Shown: positions 25,224 through 33,474 of the stretch, one piece after another
How positions within the stretch are numbered: position 1 is the first letter of the stretch
Layout: each line of letters opens with the position of its first letter
Origin: Actinomadura atramentaria DSM 43919
Lineage (GTDB): Bacteria > Actinomycetota > Actinomycetes > Streptosporangiales > Streptosporangiaceae
NCBI RefSeq assembly: GCF_000381885.1
Contig: NZ_KB907212.1
Location: 124,001-188,000 of the forward strand
Reading direction: 5' to 3'
Length of the DNA stretch: 64,000 nt
Notes under the pieces: model-generated
What the model was told of the DNA's origin: nothing
The model's input: the letters and a program-made list of their open reading frames with translations, nothing else
The model's database searches: none
Made by a program: the position numbers and the translations under genes

Positions 25224-26416
25224 TGCGGGTCCTGCACGTCATCACCGGGCTCGGCCGGGGCGGCGCGGAGCGGCAGCTCGCGGCGCTGCTCGCGCGGCGC
25301 GCCGAGCCCGTGGTGTCCGAAGTCGCCGTGCTGACCGGGTGCGGGCCGCTCGCGGCGGAGATCCGCGCGCTCGGCGTGCCCGTCCACGAGATCGGGATGC
25401 GCGGGAACCGGGACTTCGCGGCGCTGCCCCGGCTCGTCCGGCTGATGCGGGACGGACGGTACGACGTGGTCCACACCCACCTGTACCGGGCGTGCGTGTA
25501 CGGGCGCATCGCGGCGCGGATCGCGGGCGTCCGGCGGATCATCGCGACCGAGCACTCGCTCGGCGACGGCGAGATCGAAGGGCGGCGCGCGGGGATCGGC
25601 GTCCGGCTGCTGTACCGGGCGACGGAACGTCTCGGGACGCTGACCGTCGCCGTGTCCCCGACCGTCGCGGCGCGGCTGCGCGGCTGGGGCGTGCCGGACT
25701 CGCGGATCGTCACCGTCCCCAACGGCGTGGACGCGGCCGCGTTCGCGTTCGACCCGGCGCGGCGGGCGGAGATCCGGGCGGCGCTCGGCGTCGCCGCGAC
25801 CGAGACCGTCGTCGGCTGCGTCGGGCGGCTCGTGCCGGGCAAGCGCACCGACCTGCTCGTCCGGGCGTTCGCCGGGGCGGCCGTGCCCGGCGCGTGGCTC
25901 GTCGTCGCCGGGGACGGGCCCGAGCGCGGCGCGCTGGAACGGCTCGCGCGGCGGCTCGGCGTCGCGTCCCGCGTCCGGTTCCTCGGCGACACCGCCGACG
26001 TGCCCGGCGTGCTCGCCGCGCTCGACGTGTACGCCGCGCCGTCCCGGCAGGAGACGTTCGGGCTCGGCGTCGTCGAGGCGATGGCCGCCGGGCTGCCCGT
26101 CCTCTACACGACCTGCCCGGCGCTGGACGACGTGCCCGCGAGCCTCGCGCCGCACGCCCGGCGGCTCCGCGCCGACCTCGTCGAGTGGGCCGCCGCGCTC
26201 GCCCGGTTCCCCGCACCCGACCCGGTGCGGCTGCCCGTCGCGCCCGTCGTCGGCGGCTACGACCTCGGCGCGACGGCCCGCGCGCTGCACGACCTGTACG
26301 GGCCCGCCGCGCACGACCCTCGAACCCACCCAGCGAAAGACGGACCACGCACATGGAGCACAACCGGCGCACCCTCGGAAGTCTCATGCGGCGGGCGGGC
26401 GTCGCGGGCTCGCTGA
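25223..26416 (+). CDS. Glycosyltransferase family 4
   Basis: 397 residues, start overlapping the upstream stop (TGATG). GT-B fold: N-terminal HVITGLGRGGAERQL, the VVHTHLYRACVYGR segment, then PNGVDAAAF, CVGRLVPGKRTDLLV, VVAGDGPERGALE and the nucleotide-sugar motif APSRQETFGLGVVEAMAAGLPV with the E-x7-E pair. GT4 enzymes are retaining transferases; the donor sugar cannot be read. The C-terminal 21 codons overlap the start of the next gene by 64 nt in another frame. The tail after GYDLGATARALHDLYG looks non-homologous, so the original stop may have been lost. Confidence 0.9.
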   Translation: MRVLHVITGLGRGGAERQLAALLARRAEPVVSEVAVLTGCGPLAAEIRALGVPVHEIGMRGNRDFAALPRLVRLMRDGRYDVVHTHLYRACVYGRIAARIAGVRRIIATEHSLGDGEIEGRRAGIGVRLLYRATERLGTLTVAVSPTVAARLRGWGVPDSRIVTVPNGVDAAAFAFDPARRAEIRAALGVAATETVVGCVGRLVPGKRTDLLVRAFAGAAVPGAWLVVAGDGPERGALERLARRLGVASRVRFLGDTADVPGVLAALDVYAAPSRQETFGLGVVEAMAAGLPVLYTTCPALDDVPASLAPHARRLRADLVEWAAALARFPAPDPVRLPVAPVVGGYDLGATARALHDLYGPAAHDPRTHPAKDGPRTWSTTGAPSEVSCGGRASRAR

Positions 26417-28692
26417 TCGCGGCGGGCGCCGCGGGCGGCACGGGCTACGCGCTGCTGCGCGCGCCCGAGTACACCGCGACCGCGCACGTCATCGTCGTCG
26501 CCGCGCGCGGCGGGCCCGCGCCGGTCGACCTCGCCCAGGTGTACGGGCGGCTCGCGGCGCTGCCCGAGACGCTGCGGTGGGCGAACCTGCCGTGGCCGGA
26601 CGGGTCGGCGGGGCTCGCCGCGCCGCACGTCCGCGCGGCGACGTCGCCGGACGCGCCGCTCATCCGCGTCACCGGGACCGGGCCGTCGCCGGAGCGCGCG
26701 GCGGACTACGCCAACGCCGGGGCGGACGCGCTGCTGCGGTTCGGGTACGCGCGGCGCGCGCAGACGGGGGTGCGGCTGGCGCTGATGGACGACGCGGTGC
26801 CGCCGGTCGCGCCGTCCGCACCGAACGCGCCGCTCGACATCGCGGTCGGGACGGCGACGGGCGTGCTGCTCGCGGGGCTGCTGACGCTGACGCGGCGCCG
26901 CCCGTCCCGCCGCCCGGCGCCCGCCCGGACCGGCGCCCCGGCGGCGGCCGGTCCGCCGAACCCGGAGCCCGCGATGCTGCCCGCGCCGACGTGGCCGGAG
27001 CCCGCTTCGGGTGCGGCGGTGCCGGAGCCTGCTTGGGGTGCGGCTGATCAGGCTTGGCCTGCGGGGACGCCTGATCCCGCGCGTCCCGGGTGGCCTGAGT
27101 CCGCGGTCGTGTCGGAGCCGAGCCGGCGCGAGTCCTCCGGGGCCTCGCCGGATTCCGCGTGGAGCGGCGTTTCCGTCGCGCCGGATCTGGGGCGGTCGGA
27201 GTCCGGGACGGGAGAGCTTGAGCGGAACGAGCCTTCCGGTGCGGACGCCGCGTGGGTTGAGTCCGCCGGGCCGGAGGCGACGCGGCGGGAAGCGTCCGCC
27301 GCGTCGCCTGATCTGGTGTGGCCGGAGCCCGCTGCCGGGCCGGAGTCCGTGTGGTTGGACTCGGTGCGGTCTGACCCTGCCGGGGCGACGCTGGATCTTG
27401 CGCGCGCGGAAAGTGCCGGCGCGTCGCCTGATCTGGTGTGGCCGGAGAGTTCTGGCATTACGCGTCCGGCTGACCCGCTGCTCGGGGATTTCGCGCCGCG
27501 TGCGGAGTCCGCGCTGCACGGGGACTCGGCGCCGACCGATCCGGGGGCGGCGTTCGGCGCTGGCGTGTCCGCCGCGCCGCCTGCGGCGGGTCCGGCCGTT
27601 GCCGGGTCGCCGGAGTGGCCGGACGCTCCCGGCGGATGGTCGGGCTCCGCCGCCGGGACGACGGACCCCGGACGGCCGGGCTCGTCCGTCCCGACGCCGG
27701 ACACCGCGTGGGCGGACTCCTCCGGCGCGGCGACGGAGCCCGCATGGGCCGAGCCCACGGGCACACCGCCCACTGCGTCGGTGCCGCCGCCCGCGTCGCC
27801 CCCGCCGGTCGGCGACTTCGCGTCCCGCCCGGAGTACGCAATGCGCCCCGACACCGCGCCCTGCCCAGAGGCCGAGACGTGGCCGGGGCCTGCGCCGCAC
27901 CCGGAACCCGGGTCGCATTCGGGTTCCGCGCTGCACACCGAAGCCGCGCCGCACGCCGAAGCCGCGCCGCACGCGGAGGCCGCGTCGCGTGCCGAGGTTG
28001 AGTCGTGGCCGGGGGCTGCGCCGCACCCGGAGTCCGTGCCGCGTTCGGGTTCCGCGCCGGGTGCCGAAGCCGCGCCGCGCGCGGAGGCCGAGACATGGCC
28101 GGGCGCTGCGCCGCACGCGGAATCTGGGCCGCTTTTGGGTTCCGCGCCGCGTGCCGAACCCGCGCCGCGTGCCGAGGCCGAGTCGTGGTCGGAGGCCGCG
28201 CCGTGTGCCGACGCCGGGGCGCGTGCCGAGAGCGAGGTGTGGCCGGGGGCTGCGGCGCACCCGGAGTCCGGGCCGGGTTCGAGGTCCGTGCCGCATACGG
28301 AGTTCGCGATGCAGCCCGAGGCCGGGCCGCGCGCGGGGGCTGGGCCGCTCGCGGAGGCCGAGTCGTGGGGGGAAGCCGTGCCGCGCGCGGAGGCTGAGGC
28401 GTGGCCGGAGGCCGGGCCGCGCGCGGAGGCCGGGTCGCGTTTGGGGTTCCCGCCTGCCGAAGCTGCGCCGCGTGCCGAGGCCGAGTCGTGGTCGGAGGGC
28501 GGGGCGCGTGCGGAAGGGGAAGTGCGGTCGGGGGCTGGGGAGAGTGGGGATGACCCGGTGGGGGGCGGGCGGCGGGGGTCGTCGTCCGCGACGATGCCGA
28601 TCGTCGCGCCCGCGCTGTCGGACCCCGCGCCGTCCGGGTGGGCGGGGGAGCAGGGGCCGCGCGGCGGGAACGACGGGGCGGTGTGGCCGTGA
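26353..28692 (+). CDS. Wzz-like chain-length protein with a 600-residue repetitive cytoplasmic tail
   Basis: 779 residues. Residues 1-180 have the Wzz/polysaccharide co-polymerase plan: TM1 at about 16-33, then LRAPEYTATAHVIVVA, a short outer domain, and a Pro-rich entry to TM2 (PPVAPSAPNAPLDIAVGTATGVLL, 150-175). The remaining 600 residues are low-complexity and acidic, rich in Ala, Pro, Glu, Ser and Trp. Early degenerate repeats include ASPDLVWPE (twice), and from residue 506 to about 726 there are units of about 30 residues (EAESWPGAAPHxES, then GSAPxAEAAPRA). No tyrosine-kinase domain or Tyr cluster is present. Wzz proteins set polymer length. The tail is not part of the family and may be disordered, a scaffold, or a repeat expansion. 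Confidence 0.8.
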   Translation: MEHNRRTLGSLMRRAGVAGSLIAAGAAGGTGYALLRAPEYTATAHVIVVAARGGPAPVDLAQVYGRLAALPETLRWANLPWPDGSAGLAAPHVRAATSPDAPLIRVTGTGPSPERAADYANAGADALLRFGYARRAQTGVRLALMDDAVPPVAPSAPNAPLDIAVGTATGVLLAGLLTLTRRRPSRRPAPARTGAPAAAGPPNPEPAMLPAPTWPEPASGAAVPEPAWGAADQAWPAGTPDPARPGWPESAVVSEPSRRESSGASPDSAWSGVSVAPDLGRSESGTGELERNEPSGADAAWVESAGPEATRREASAASPDLVWPEPAAGPESVWLDSVRSDPAGATLDLARAESAGASPDLVWPESSGITRPADPLLGDFAPRAESALHGDSAPTDPGAAFGAGVSAAPPAAGPAVAGSPEWPDAPGGWSGSAAGTTDPGRPGSSVPTPDTAWADSSGAATEPAWAEPTGTPPTASVPPPASPPPVGDFASRPEYAMRPDTAPCPEAETWPGPAPHPEPGSHSGSALHTEAAPHAEAAPHAEAASRAEVESWPGAAPHPESVPRSGSAPGAEAAPRAEAETWPGAAPHAESGPLLGSAPRAEPAPRAEAESWSEAAPCADAGARAESEVWPGAAAHPESGPGSRSVPHTEFAMQPEAGPRAGAGPLAEAESWGEAVPRAEAEAWPEAGPRAEAGSRLGFPPAEAAPRAEAESWSEGGARAEGEVRSGAGESGDDPVGGGRRGSSSATMPIVAPALSDPAPSGWAGEQGPRGGNDGAVWP
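27868..28530 (+). repeat. Degenerate 90-bp coding repeat array in the Wzz-like gene
   Basis: About eight units, each beginning with a codon set for E-x-E-[S/T]-W; the two best units are exactly 30 codons (EVESWPGAAPH... and EAETWPGAAPH...). Other units are shortened to 12 or 18 codons or extended to 42 by extra APHAEA pieces. Divergence between units is high, so this is an old expansion rather than a recent duplication. Confidence 0.8.
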
Positions 28693-30083
28693 GCGCGGTC
28701 CGGGTCCTGCACGTCGCGCAGCCGACGTGCGGCGGGGTCGGCGGGTACGTCGCCGACGCCGCCGCTGACCAGGCGGCGCGCGGGTTCGAGGTCGTCGTCG
28801 CGTGCCCGGCCGGGCCGCTCGCGGAGCGGGTCGGGGACGCGCACGTGCCGTGGGCGGCGGGGCGCGCGCCGTCCGCCGCGACGGTGCGGGAGGCGCGGGC
28901 GCTGCGGCGGATCGTCGCGGACGTCGCGCCCGACGTCGTCCACCTGCACTCGTCCAAGGCCGGGCTGGCCGGGCGGCTCGGAGACGGGCTCGGCAGGCCC
29001 GTGCTGTTCCAGCCGCACGGCTGGTCGTGGCTGGCGGCGCGCGGGGCGCGGGCGCTGGCCGCGCGGGCGTGGGAGCGCCGCGCCGCGCGCCGGACCGACG
29101 CGATCGTGTGCGTCGGGGAGGGCGAGCTGGCGCAGGGTCGCGCGTGCGGGATCGACGCGCGGTTCGAGCTGGTCCGCAACGGCGTGGACCTGGCGCGGTT
29201 CACCGTCGCGGACGCCGGGCGCCGCGCCGCCGCGCGCGCCGCGCTCGGCCTGGACGCCGCCGTCCCGCTCGCGCTGTGCCTCGGCCGGATCACCCGGCAG
29301 AAGGGGCAGGACGTGCTGCTGCGCGCGTGGCCGCACGTCCGCGACCACCGCCCGGACGCGCTGCTGGCGCTCGTCGGCGACGGGTGCCCGCCGCGCGGGA
29401 CCGGCCCCGGCGTGCTCACCGTGCCCGCCGTCCCCGACCCGCGCGCGTGGCTCGTTGCGGCGGACGTCGTCGTGCTCCCGTCCCGCTGGGAGGGCCTGCC
29501 GCTGACGGCGCTGGAGGCGCTGGCGACGGGCCGTCCGCTCGTGGCCAGCGACGTGCCGGGCCTCCGCGAGGTCGTGCCGCCGGACGCGGGCGCGCTCGTC
29601 CCCCCGCAGGACCCGGCGGCGCTCGCCCGCGCGCTCGCGGACCGCCTCGCGCCGGGCTCGCCGCTCGCCGCCGCCGAGGCCACCGCCGCCGCCCGCGCCG
29701 CGCGCGCCCACGACGCGGCGGCGACGTTCACCGCGCTCGCCGCCCTCACCGCCGACCTCGCCGGCACCGCGCGGAACGCCCAGGACGACGCCCGCGCCGA
29801 AACCCCCGCCACGCCCGCCCCCGCTCGGGCCGTCGCGCCCGCCGCGCGGGCGCACGACGCCGCCGAGCCGCCCGCCGAGCCGCCCGTCGTGCCGCCCGCC
29901 GAGCCGCCCGTCGTGCCGTCCGCCGAGCCGTCCATCGTGCCGTCCGCCGTGCCGTCCGCCGTGCCGTCCGTCGAGTCGCCCGTCGAGTCGCCCGTCGAGT
30001 CGCCCGTCGAGTCGCCCGTCGAGTCGTCCGGTGGGCGGTCCCCCGTTTCCGGAGGGCGCGTCGGCTCCCTCCCCGTGGAGTGA
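28689..30083 (+). CDS. Glycosyltransferase family 4 with low-complexity C-terminal tail
   Basis: 464 residues, GTGA overlap with the Wzz-like gene. GT-B fold in residues 1-365: HVAQPTCGGVGGYVADAA, VVHLHSSKAGLAGRL, FQPHGWSW, VRNGVDLARF, CLGRITRQKGQDVLL, ALVGDG and the donor motif VLPSRWEGLPLTALEALATGRP. The last 95 residues leave the fold. A Pro/Glu/Val-rich tail contains EPPVVP and VESP tandem repeats, and no GT4 enzyme needs it. Its position directly after the repetitive Wzz-like gene raises the idea that the two tails interact. Confidence 0.88.
   Translation: MSAVRVLHVAQPTCGGVGGYVADAAADQAARGFEVVVACPAGPLAERVGDAHVPWAAGRAPSAATVREARALRRIVADVAPDVVHLHSSKAGLAGRLGDGLGRPVLFQPHGWSWLAARGARALAARAWERRAARRTDAIVCVGEGELAQGRACGIDARFELVRNGVDLARFTVADAGRRAAARAALGLDAAVPLALCLGRITRQKGQDVLLRAWPHVRDHRPDALLALVGDGCPPRGTGPGVLTVPAVPDPRAWLVAADVVVLPSRWEGLPLTALEALATGRPLVASDVPGLREVVPPDAGALVPPQDPAALARALADRLAPGSPLAAAEATAAARAARAHDAAATFTALAALTADLAGTARNAQDDARAETPATPAPARAVAPAARAHDAAEPPAEPPVVPPAEPPVVPSAEPSIVPSAVPSAVPSVESPVESPVESPVESPVESSGGRSPVSGGRVGSLPVE
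29862..30029 (+). repeat. Tandem 12-bp coding repeats at the end of the GT4 gene
   Basis: Two arrays run together. One encodes EPP[A/V][E/V]P-type units (29862-29970). The other has about five copies of GTCGAGTCGCCC, encoding VESP (29969-30029). Both keep the reading frame. Confidence 0.85.
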
Positions 30084-30093
30084 AGAAGGCCAG

Positions 30094-31326
30094 ATGCCGA
30101 TCGAACTGGACCCCGGGCTGCCGGTGCTGCTCGTGCGCACCGATCCCAACCCGTTCCACCACGGGACGCTCGCGGCGATCCGGTCGCTCGGGCGGCGCGG
30201 GGTCGCCGTCCACGCGGATCTCGCCGGGCGGCCCGAGCCCGCCGCCGCGTCGCGGTACCTGCGCGCGCGGCGCCCCGGCATCCCGACCGCCAGCGCGACC
30301 GCCGGCCCGACCACCGACCCGGCCGCCGGCCCGGACGCGCTGCTGGACCGGCTGGCCGAGACCTCGCGGCGGATCGGGCGGCGGGCGCTGCTCGTCCCCC
30401 TCGACGACGCCACCGCGATCTTCGCGGCGGAGCGGTCCGCCGATCTGGCCGACCGGTACGCGCTCGCGCCGCAGGCCCCGGACGCGCCGCGCCGCGTCGC
30501 GGACAAGACCGCGCTGACCGCCGAGTGCGAGCGGCGCGGCATCGCGGTCCCCGAGACGCACGTGCCGACGTCCCACGAGCACGTCGCGGAACTCGTCGCC
30601 AAGCTGGGCCTGCCGCTCGTCGCCAAGTGGGCGCGGCCGTGGCTGCAACCCTTCGGGACGAGGAGCACGACGCTCGTCCGCACCCGGCAAGAGGCCGAGA
30701 CCCTGTACGACGCGGCGGGCGGCGGGCGCGGCCCGCTGCTGCTCCAGCGGCTCGTCCCGCCGGACGGCGGCGACTGGTTCTACCAGGCGTACTTCGACCG
30801 CGACGCGCGGCGGCTGTTCAGCGCGACGGGCCGCAAGCACGTCGCCTACCCCGCCGACACCGGTCACACCGTCGCGGGCGAGTGGGTCGCGAACCCGCGC
30901 CTGGAGGAACTGGCGACCGACGTCGTGCGCGCCCTCGGCTGCACCGGTGTCGTGGACCTGGACTTCCGGTACGACGCCGCCGCCGGCGTGTACCGGCTGC
31001 TGGACTTCAACCCCCGGCTCGGCGCGCAGTTCCGGCTGTTCACCGACCGGGCGGGCCTCGACCTGGCGGCCGTCCTGCACCTGGACGCGTCCGGCCGCGC
31101 GGTGCCGGAGACGGTCCCGCGCCTCGGCCGCACGCTCGTCGTGGAGAACCAGTACCTGCGGCGCGCGCTGCGCTCGCCGGGCGCGCTGCGCCGGTTCGCG
31201 CGGCTCGCCGCGACCGGCGAGACCGCCTGGTTCGACGCCGCCGACCCCCGCCCGTTCCTCGCGCTGGGACGGGCCCTGCTCGGCCGCGCGCTGCACCGCG
31301 CGCTCCAACGGAAGGAAAGAACATGA
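30094..31326 (+). CDS. ATP-grasp ligase in the exopolysaccharide operon
   Basis: 410 residues from the ATG at 30094, preceded by AAGAAGG. N-terminal pre-ATP-grasp domain (VLLVRTDPNPFHHGTLAAI), central lid region with VADKTALTAECERRGI and LGLPLVAKWARPW (ATP-binding lysines), then LLLQRLVPPDGGDWFYQAYF and the metal-binding end GVVDLDFRYDAAAGVYRLLDFNPRLGAQF with Asp, Glu-equivalent and Asn ligands. ATP-grasp enzymes join a carboxylate, as acyl phosphate, to an amine or thiol. Adjacency to sugar enzymes suggests amide attachment of an amino acid or similar group to a glycan precursor; the substrates are unknown. Confidence 0.85.
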   Translation: MPIELDPGLPVLLVRTDPNPFHHGTLAAIRSLGRRGVAVHADLAGRPEPAAASRYLRARRPGIPTASATAGPTTDPAAGPDALLDRLAETSRRIGRRALLVPLDDATAIFAAERSADLADRYALAPQAPDAPRRVADKTALTAECERRGIAVPETHVPTSHEHVAELVAKLGLPLVAKWARPWLQPFGTRSTTLVRTRQEAETLYDAAGGGRGPLLLQRLVPPDGGDWFYQAYFDRDARRLFSATGRKHVAYPADTGHTVAGEWVANPRLEELATDVVRALGCTGVVDLDFRYDAAAGVYRLLDFNPRLGAQFRLFTDRAGLDLAAVLHLDASGRAVPETVPRLGRTLVVENQYLRRALRSPGALRRFARLAATGETAWFDAADPRPFLALGRALLGRALHRALQRKERT

Positions 31327-32561
31327 CCGCAGCGGAGATCGGCGCGCTCGTCGTCGGCGCCGGGCCGTACGGGCTCGCGACGGCGGCGCACCTGCGCGGC
31401 CTCGGGGTGGAGACCCGGCTCGTCGGGACGCCGATGGAGTTCTGGGAGCGGCGGATGCCGCGCGGGATGTGCCTGAAGTCCGAACCGTTCGCGTCGAGCA
31501 TCGGCGCGCCGGAACCGGGCCTGGCGTTCCCCGACTTCGCGCCGGGCGTCGGCGTCGGCGACCCGGTGCCGCTGGACGCGTTCGTCGCGTACGGCCGCTG
31601 GTTCGCGGGCCGCGCCGCGCCGGTCGCGGAGGAGACGCGCGTCGAGCGGATCGAGCCCGCCGGGGACGGCTACCGGGCCGCGCTGGCGACGGGCGAGGCG
31701 GTGCGGGCGGCGGCGGTGGTCGTCGCGGTCGGCGTCGGCCCGTTCGCGCACGTCCCCGCCGAGCTGGCGGGCCTCGCGCCGGACCTGCTGACGCACAGCG
31801 CCGACCACGGGGACCTGACGGGCTTCGCGGGCCGGGACGTCGCGGTGGTCGGCGCGGGCCAGTCGGCGCTGGAGACGGCGGTGCTGCTCGCGGAGCTGGG
31901 CGCGCGCCCGACCGTCGTCGCGCGGCGGCCCGAGCTGGACTGGAACCGGGTTCCCGTCGAGGCGGGCGGCCGCGGCCCGACCGCGCCGCTGCACGGCCTC
32001 GGCCGGGGCTGGCGGACGTGGGTGTACTCCGAGCGGCCCGCCGCGACGCGCCTGCTGCCGTACCGGACGCGCCGCCGGATCGTCGCGACGACGCTCGGCC
32101 CGGCGGGCTCCTGGTGGCTGCGGGACCGCTTCGACGAGCGCGTCCGCGTCCTGGCGGGCCGCCGCGTCGCGGGCGCGGACGAGGTCGGGGGCCGCGCGGT
32201 CCTGCGCCTGGACGGCCCGGACGGCACCGAGCGCCTGGCGGCGGACCACGTCATCGCCGCGACCGGCTTCGTCCCCGACCTGGACCGGCTGCCGCTGCTC
32301 GACGCCGACCTGCGCGCGCGCCTGGCCCGCTGGGACGGTTCGCCGCGCCTGGACCGCGACTTCCAGTCGTCGGCGCCCGGCCTGTTCTTCACCGGCCTCG
32401 CGGCCGCCGCGTCGTTCGGCCCGGTGCTGCGGTTCGTCCACGGGACGGACTTCGCGGCGCGGCGCACGGCGCGCGGCGTGGCGCGGCGGGTCGCGGGCCG
32501 TCCGGGGGGCGGCGCGGCGGACACGGGAACGGCCGGGCGGCTGGCCGGGGCCGGACGGTGA
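31323..32561 (+). CDS. Flavin-dependent monooxygenase / NAD(P)-binding oxidoreductase
   Basis: 412 residues, ATGA overlap with the ATP-grasp gene. FAD site GAGPYGLATAAHL at residues 12-24, then CLKSEPFASSIG. The second Rossmann motif VVGAGQSALETAVLLAELGA lies near residue 178, and a late motif AATGFVPDLDRLPLL near residue 318. The order and the ATGFxPD motif fit class B-type flavin monooxygenases, such as N-hydroxylases of lysine, ornithine or amines. It could oxidise the product of the preceding ATP-grasp ligase. It is the last gene of the operon. The activity is inferred from fold only. Confidence 0.8.
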   Translation: MTAAEIGALVVGAGPYGLATAAHLRGLGVETRLVGTPMEFWERRMPRGMCLKSEPFASSIGAPEPGLAFPDFAPGVGVGDPVPLDAFVAYGRWFAGRAAPVAEETRVERIEPAGDGYRAALATGEAVRAAAVVVAVGVGPFAHVPAELAGLAPDLLTHSADHGDLTGFAGRDVAVVGAGQSALETAVLLAELGARPTVVARRPELDWNRVPVEAGGRGPTAPLHGLGRGWRTWVYSERPAATRLLPYRTRRRIVATTLGPAGSWWLRDRFDERVRVLAGRRVAGADEVGGRAVLRLDGPDGTERLAADHVIAATGFVPDLDRLPLLDADLRARLARWDGSPRLDRDFQSSAPGLFFTGLAAAASFGPVLRFVHGTDFAARRTARGVARRVAGRPGGGAADTGTAGRLAGAGR

Positions 32562-32783
32562 GCGTGCGACGAGCGGTCGCGGACCGTCCGTTCGTCGCCG
32601 AATATCGACCGTCCGTCGCACGACCGTGACAACACGTGAACTTACCGAGGGGTAGGGCCTACGTTTCACAGAGTCGGTGCCGGCGGCCGTCTCGGGGGGA
32701 GCGGCCGCCGGGCCCGGTTCGCCGGAGCGCATCGCGGACGGGTCGTTCAGGGGCTGGCCCGTCCCGCGCTCCGCGACGACGAG
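32562..32783. other. Spacer between the operon end and its terminator
   Basis: 222 bp, part of a 349-bp gene-free stretch to 32910. Short open frames here cross the terminator and have poor codon use, so I call no gene. An AT-richer segment (32610-32665, with GTGACAACACGTGAAC) could hold a promoter or processing site. No known RNA family recognised. Confidence 0.4.
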
Positions 32784-32828
32784 AGCGCACGTGGCGCCAC
32801 CCGGGACGGTGGCACCACGTGCGCTTTT
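32784..32828 (+). terminator. Strong terminator closing the exopolysaccharide operon
   Basis: An 18-bp stem (32784-32801 with 32808-32825) with one mismatch and a 6-nt loop, ending in TTTT (32825-32828). It is the best terminator in the window. Confidence 0.88.
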
Positions 32829-32864
32829 CGGCGTCCCCGGCCCCGTTGCGCCACTCTCGGTACT

Positions 32865-32890
32865 GATCATGTCACCATGAGTACATGATC
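32865..32890. promoter_or_regulatory. 8+8 bp dyad, likely operator
   Basis: GATCATGT (32865-32872) and ACATGATC (32883-32890) form a perfect inverted repeat with a 10-bp spacer (18-bp centre-to-centre). It ends 10 nt before the Shine-Dalgarno site of the 32911 gene, a typical repressor position. Confidence 0.5.
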
Positions 32891-32910
32891 TTCGTTTCGG
32901 GAGGACGACG

Positions 32911-33393
32911 ATGATGGGGTTCCCGTCCGCGCGCCGGGTCGCCCCGGCGCTGCTCGCCGCGCTCGCGCTCGCCGCGCCGCACACGACCGTCCCGCGCGCG
33001 CTCGCCGCCGACCGGGCGCGCGGCACCGTCCCGTGCGACGGCGGGGACGGCGGGGCCGCCGGGCTCGCGGCGGCCGTCCGCGCGGGCGGCGCGGTCCGGC
33101 TGAAGGCGCACTGCGTCTACACGATCACGCACCCGGCGGGCGAGCGGGCCGCGCTGCCCCGCGTCACGCGCGACGTGGAGCTGGACGGCTCCGGCTCGAC
33201 GATCCGGTGGAACCGCGACCGCCGCCTGTTCTCGATCGCGCCCGGCGCGCGGGTCGTGCTCAGGGACGTCCGCTTCCAGGTCGTCGCGGACGACGGCGGC
33301 CGTCCGGTCGCGAACATCCAGGTCGGGCCGCAGTCGGAGGTGACGCTGCGCGGCGGGGCCCCGACGCCCTGGCTGCTCGGCTACGTCGCCTGA
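32911..33393 (+). CDS. Secreted short parallel beta-helix-like protein
   Basis: 160 residues, GGGAGG 6 nt before the ATG. A signal peptide ends near ALAAD (residue 33). The mature part reads like a few turns of a right-handed beta-helix: GGAVRLKAHCVYTIT, VTRDVELDGSGSTIRW, RLFSIAPGARVVLRDVRFQVV and NIQVGPQSEVTLRGG. Full beta-helix enzymes are two to three times longer, so this may be a domain-only binding protein. Two cysteines (VPCDGG and AHCVY) may form a disulfide. It precedes hmgA by 81 bp; a functional link is not evident. Confidence 0.72.
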   Translation: MMGFPSARRVAPALLAALALAAPHTTVPRALAADRARGTVPCDGGDGGAAGLAAAVRAGGAVRLKAHCVYTITHPAGERAALPRVTRDVELDGSGSTIRWNRDRRLFSIAPGARVVLRDVRFQVVADDGGRPVANIQVGPQSEVTLRGGAPTPWLLGYVA

Positions 33394-33474
33394 CGCGCGG
33401 GCTTCCCGGCCCCGGCGGGCCGTCGTAGTGTCGGCCGGGAAGGTCGATCCACGACGGCTCCCCGGGGAGGGACC

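Noticed and set aside
27048..30683. A minus-strand open frame of over 1,200 codons opposite the Wzz-like and GT4 genes
   Set aside because: It mirrors the repetitive plus-strand coding DNA, has no ribosome site, and its composition is dictated by the repeats. The plus strand has overlapping operon starts and known folds.
32636..32880. Short plus-strand frames after the exopolysaccharide operon
   Set aside because: They run through a strong 18-bp terminator stem and into an operator dyad; no domain or ribosome site.
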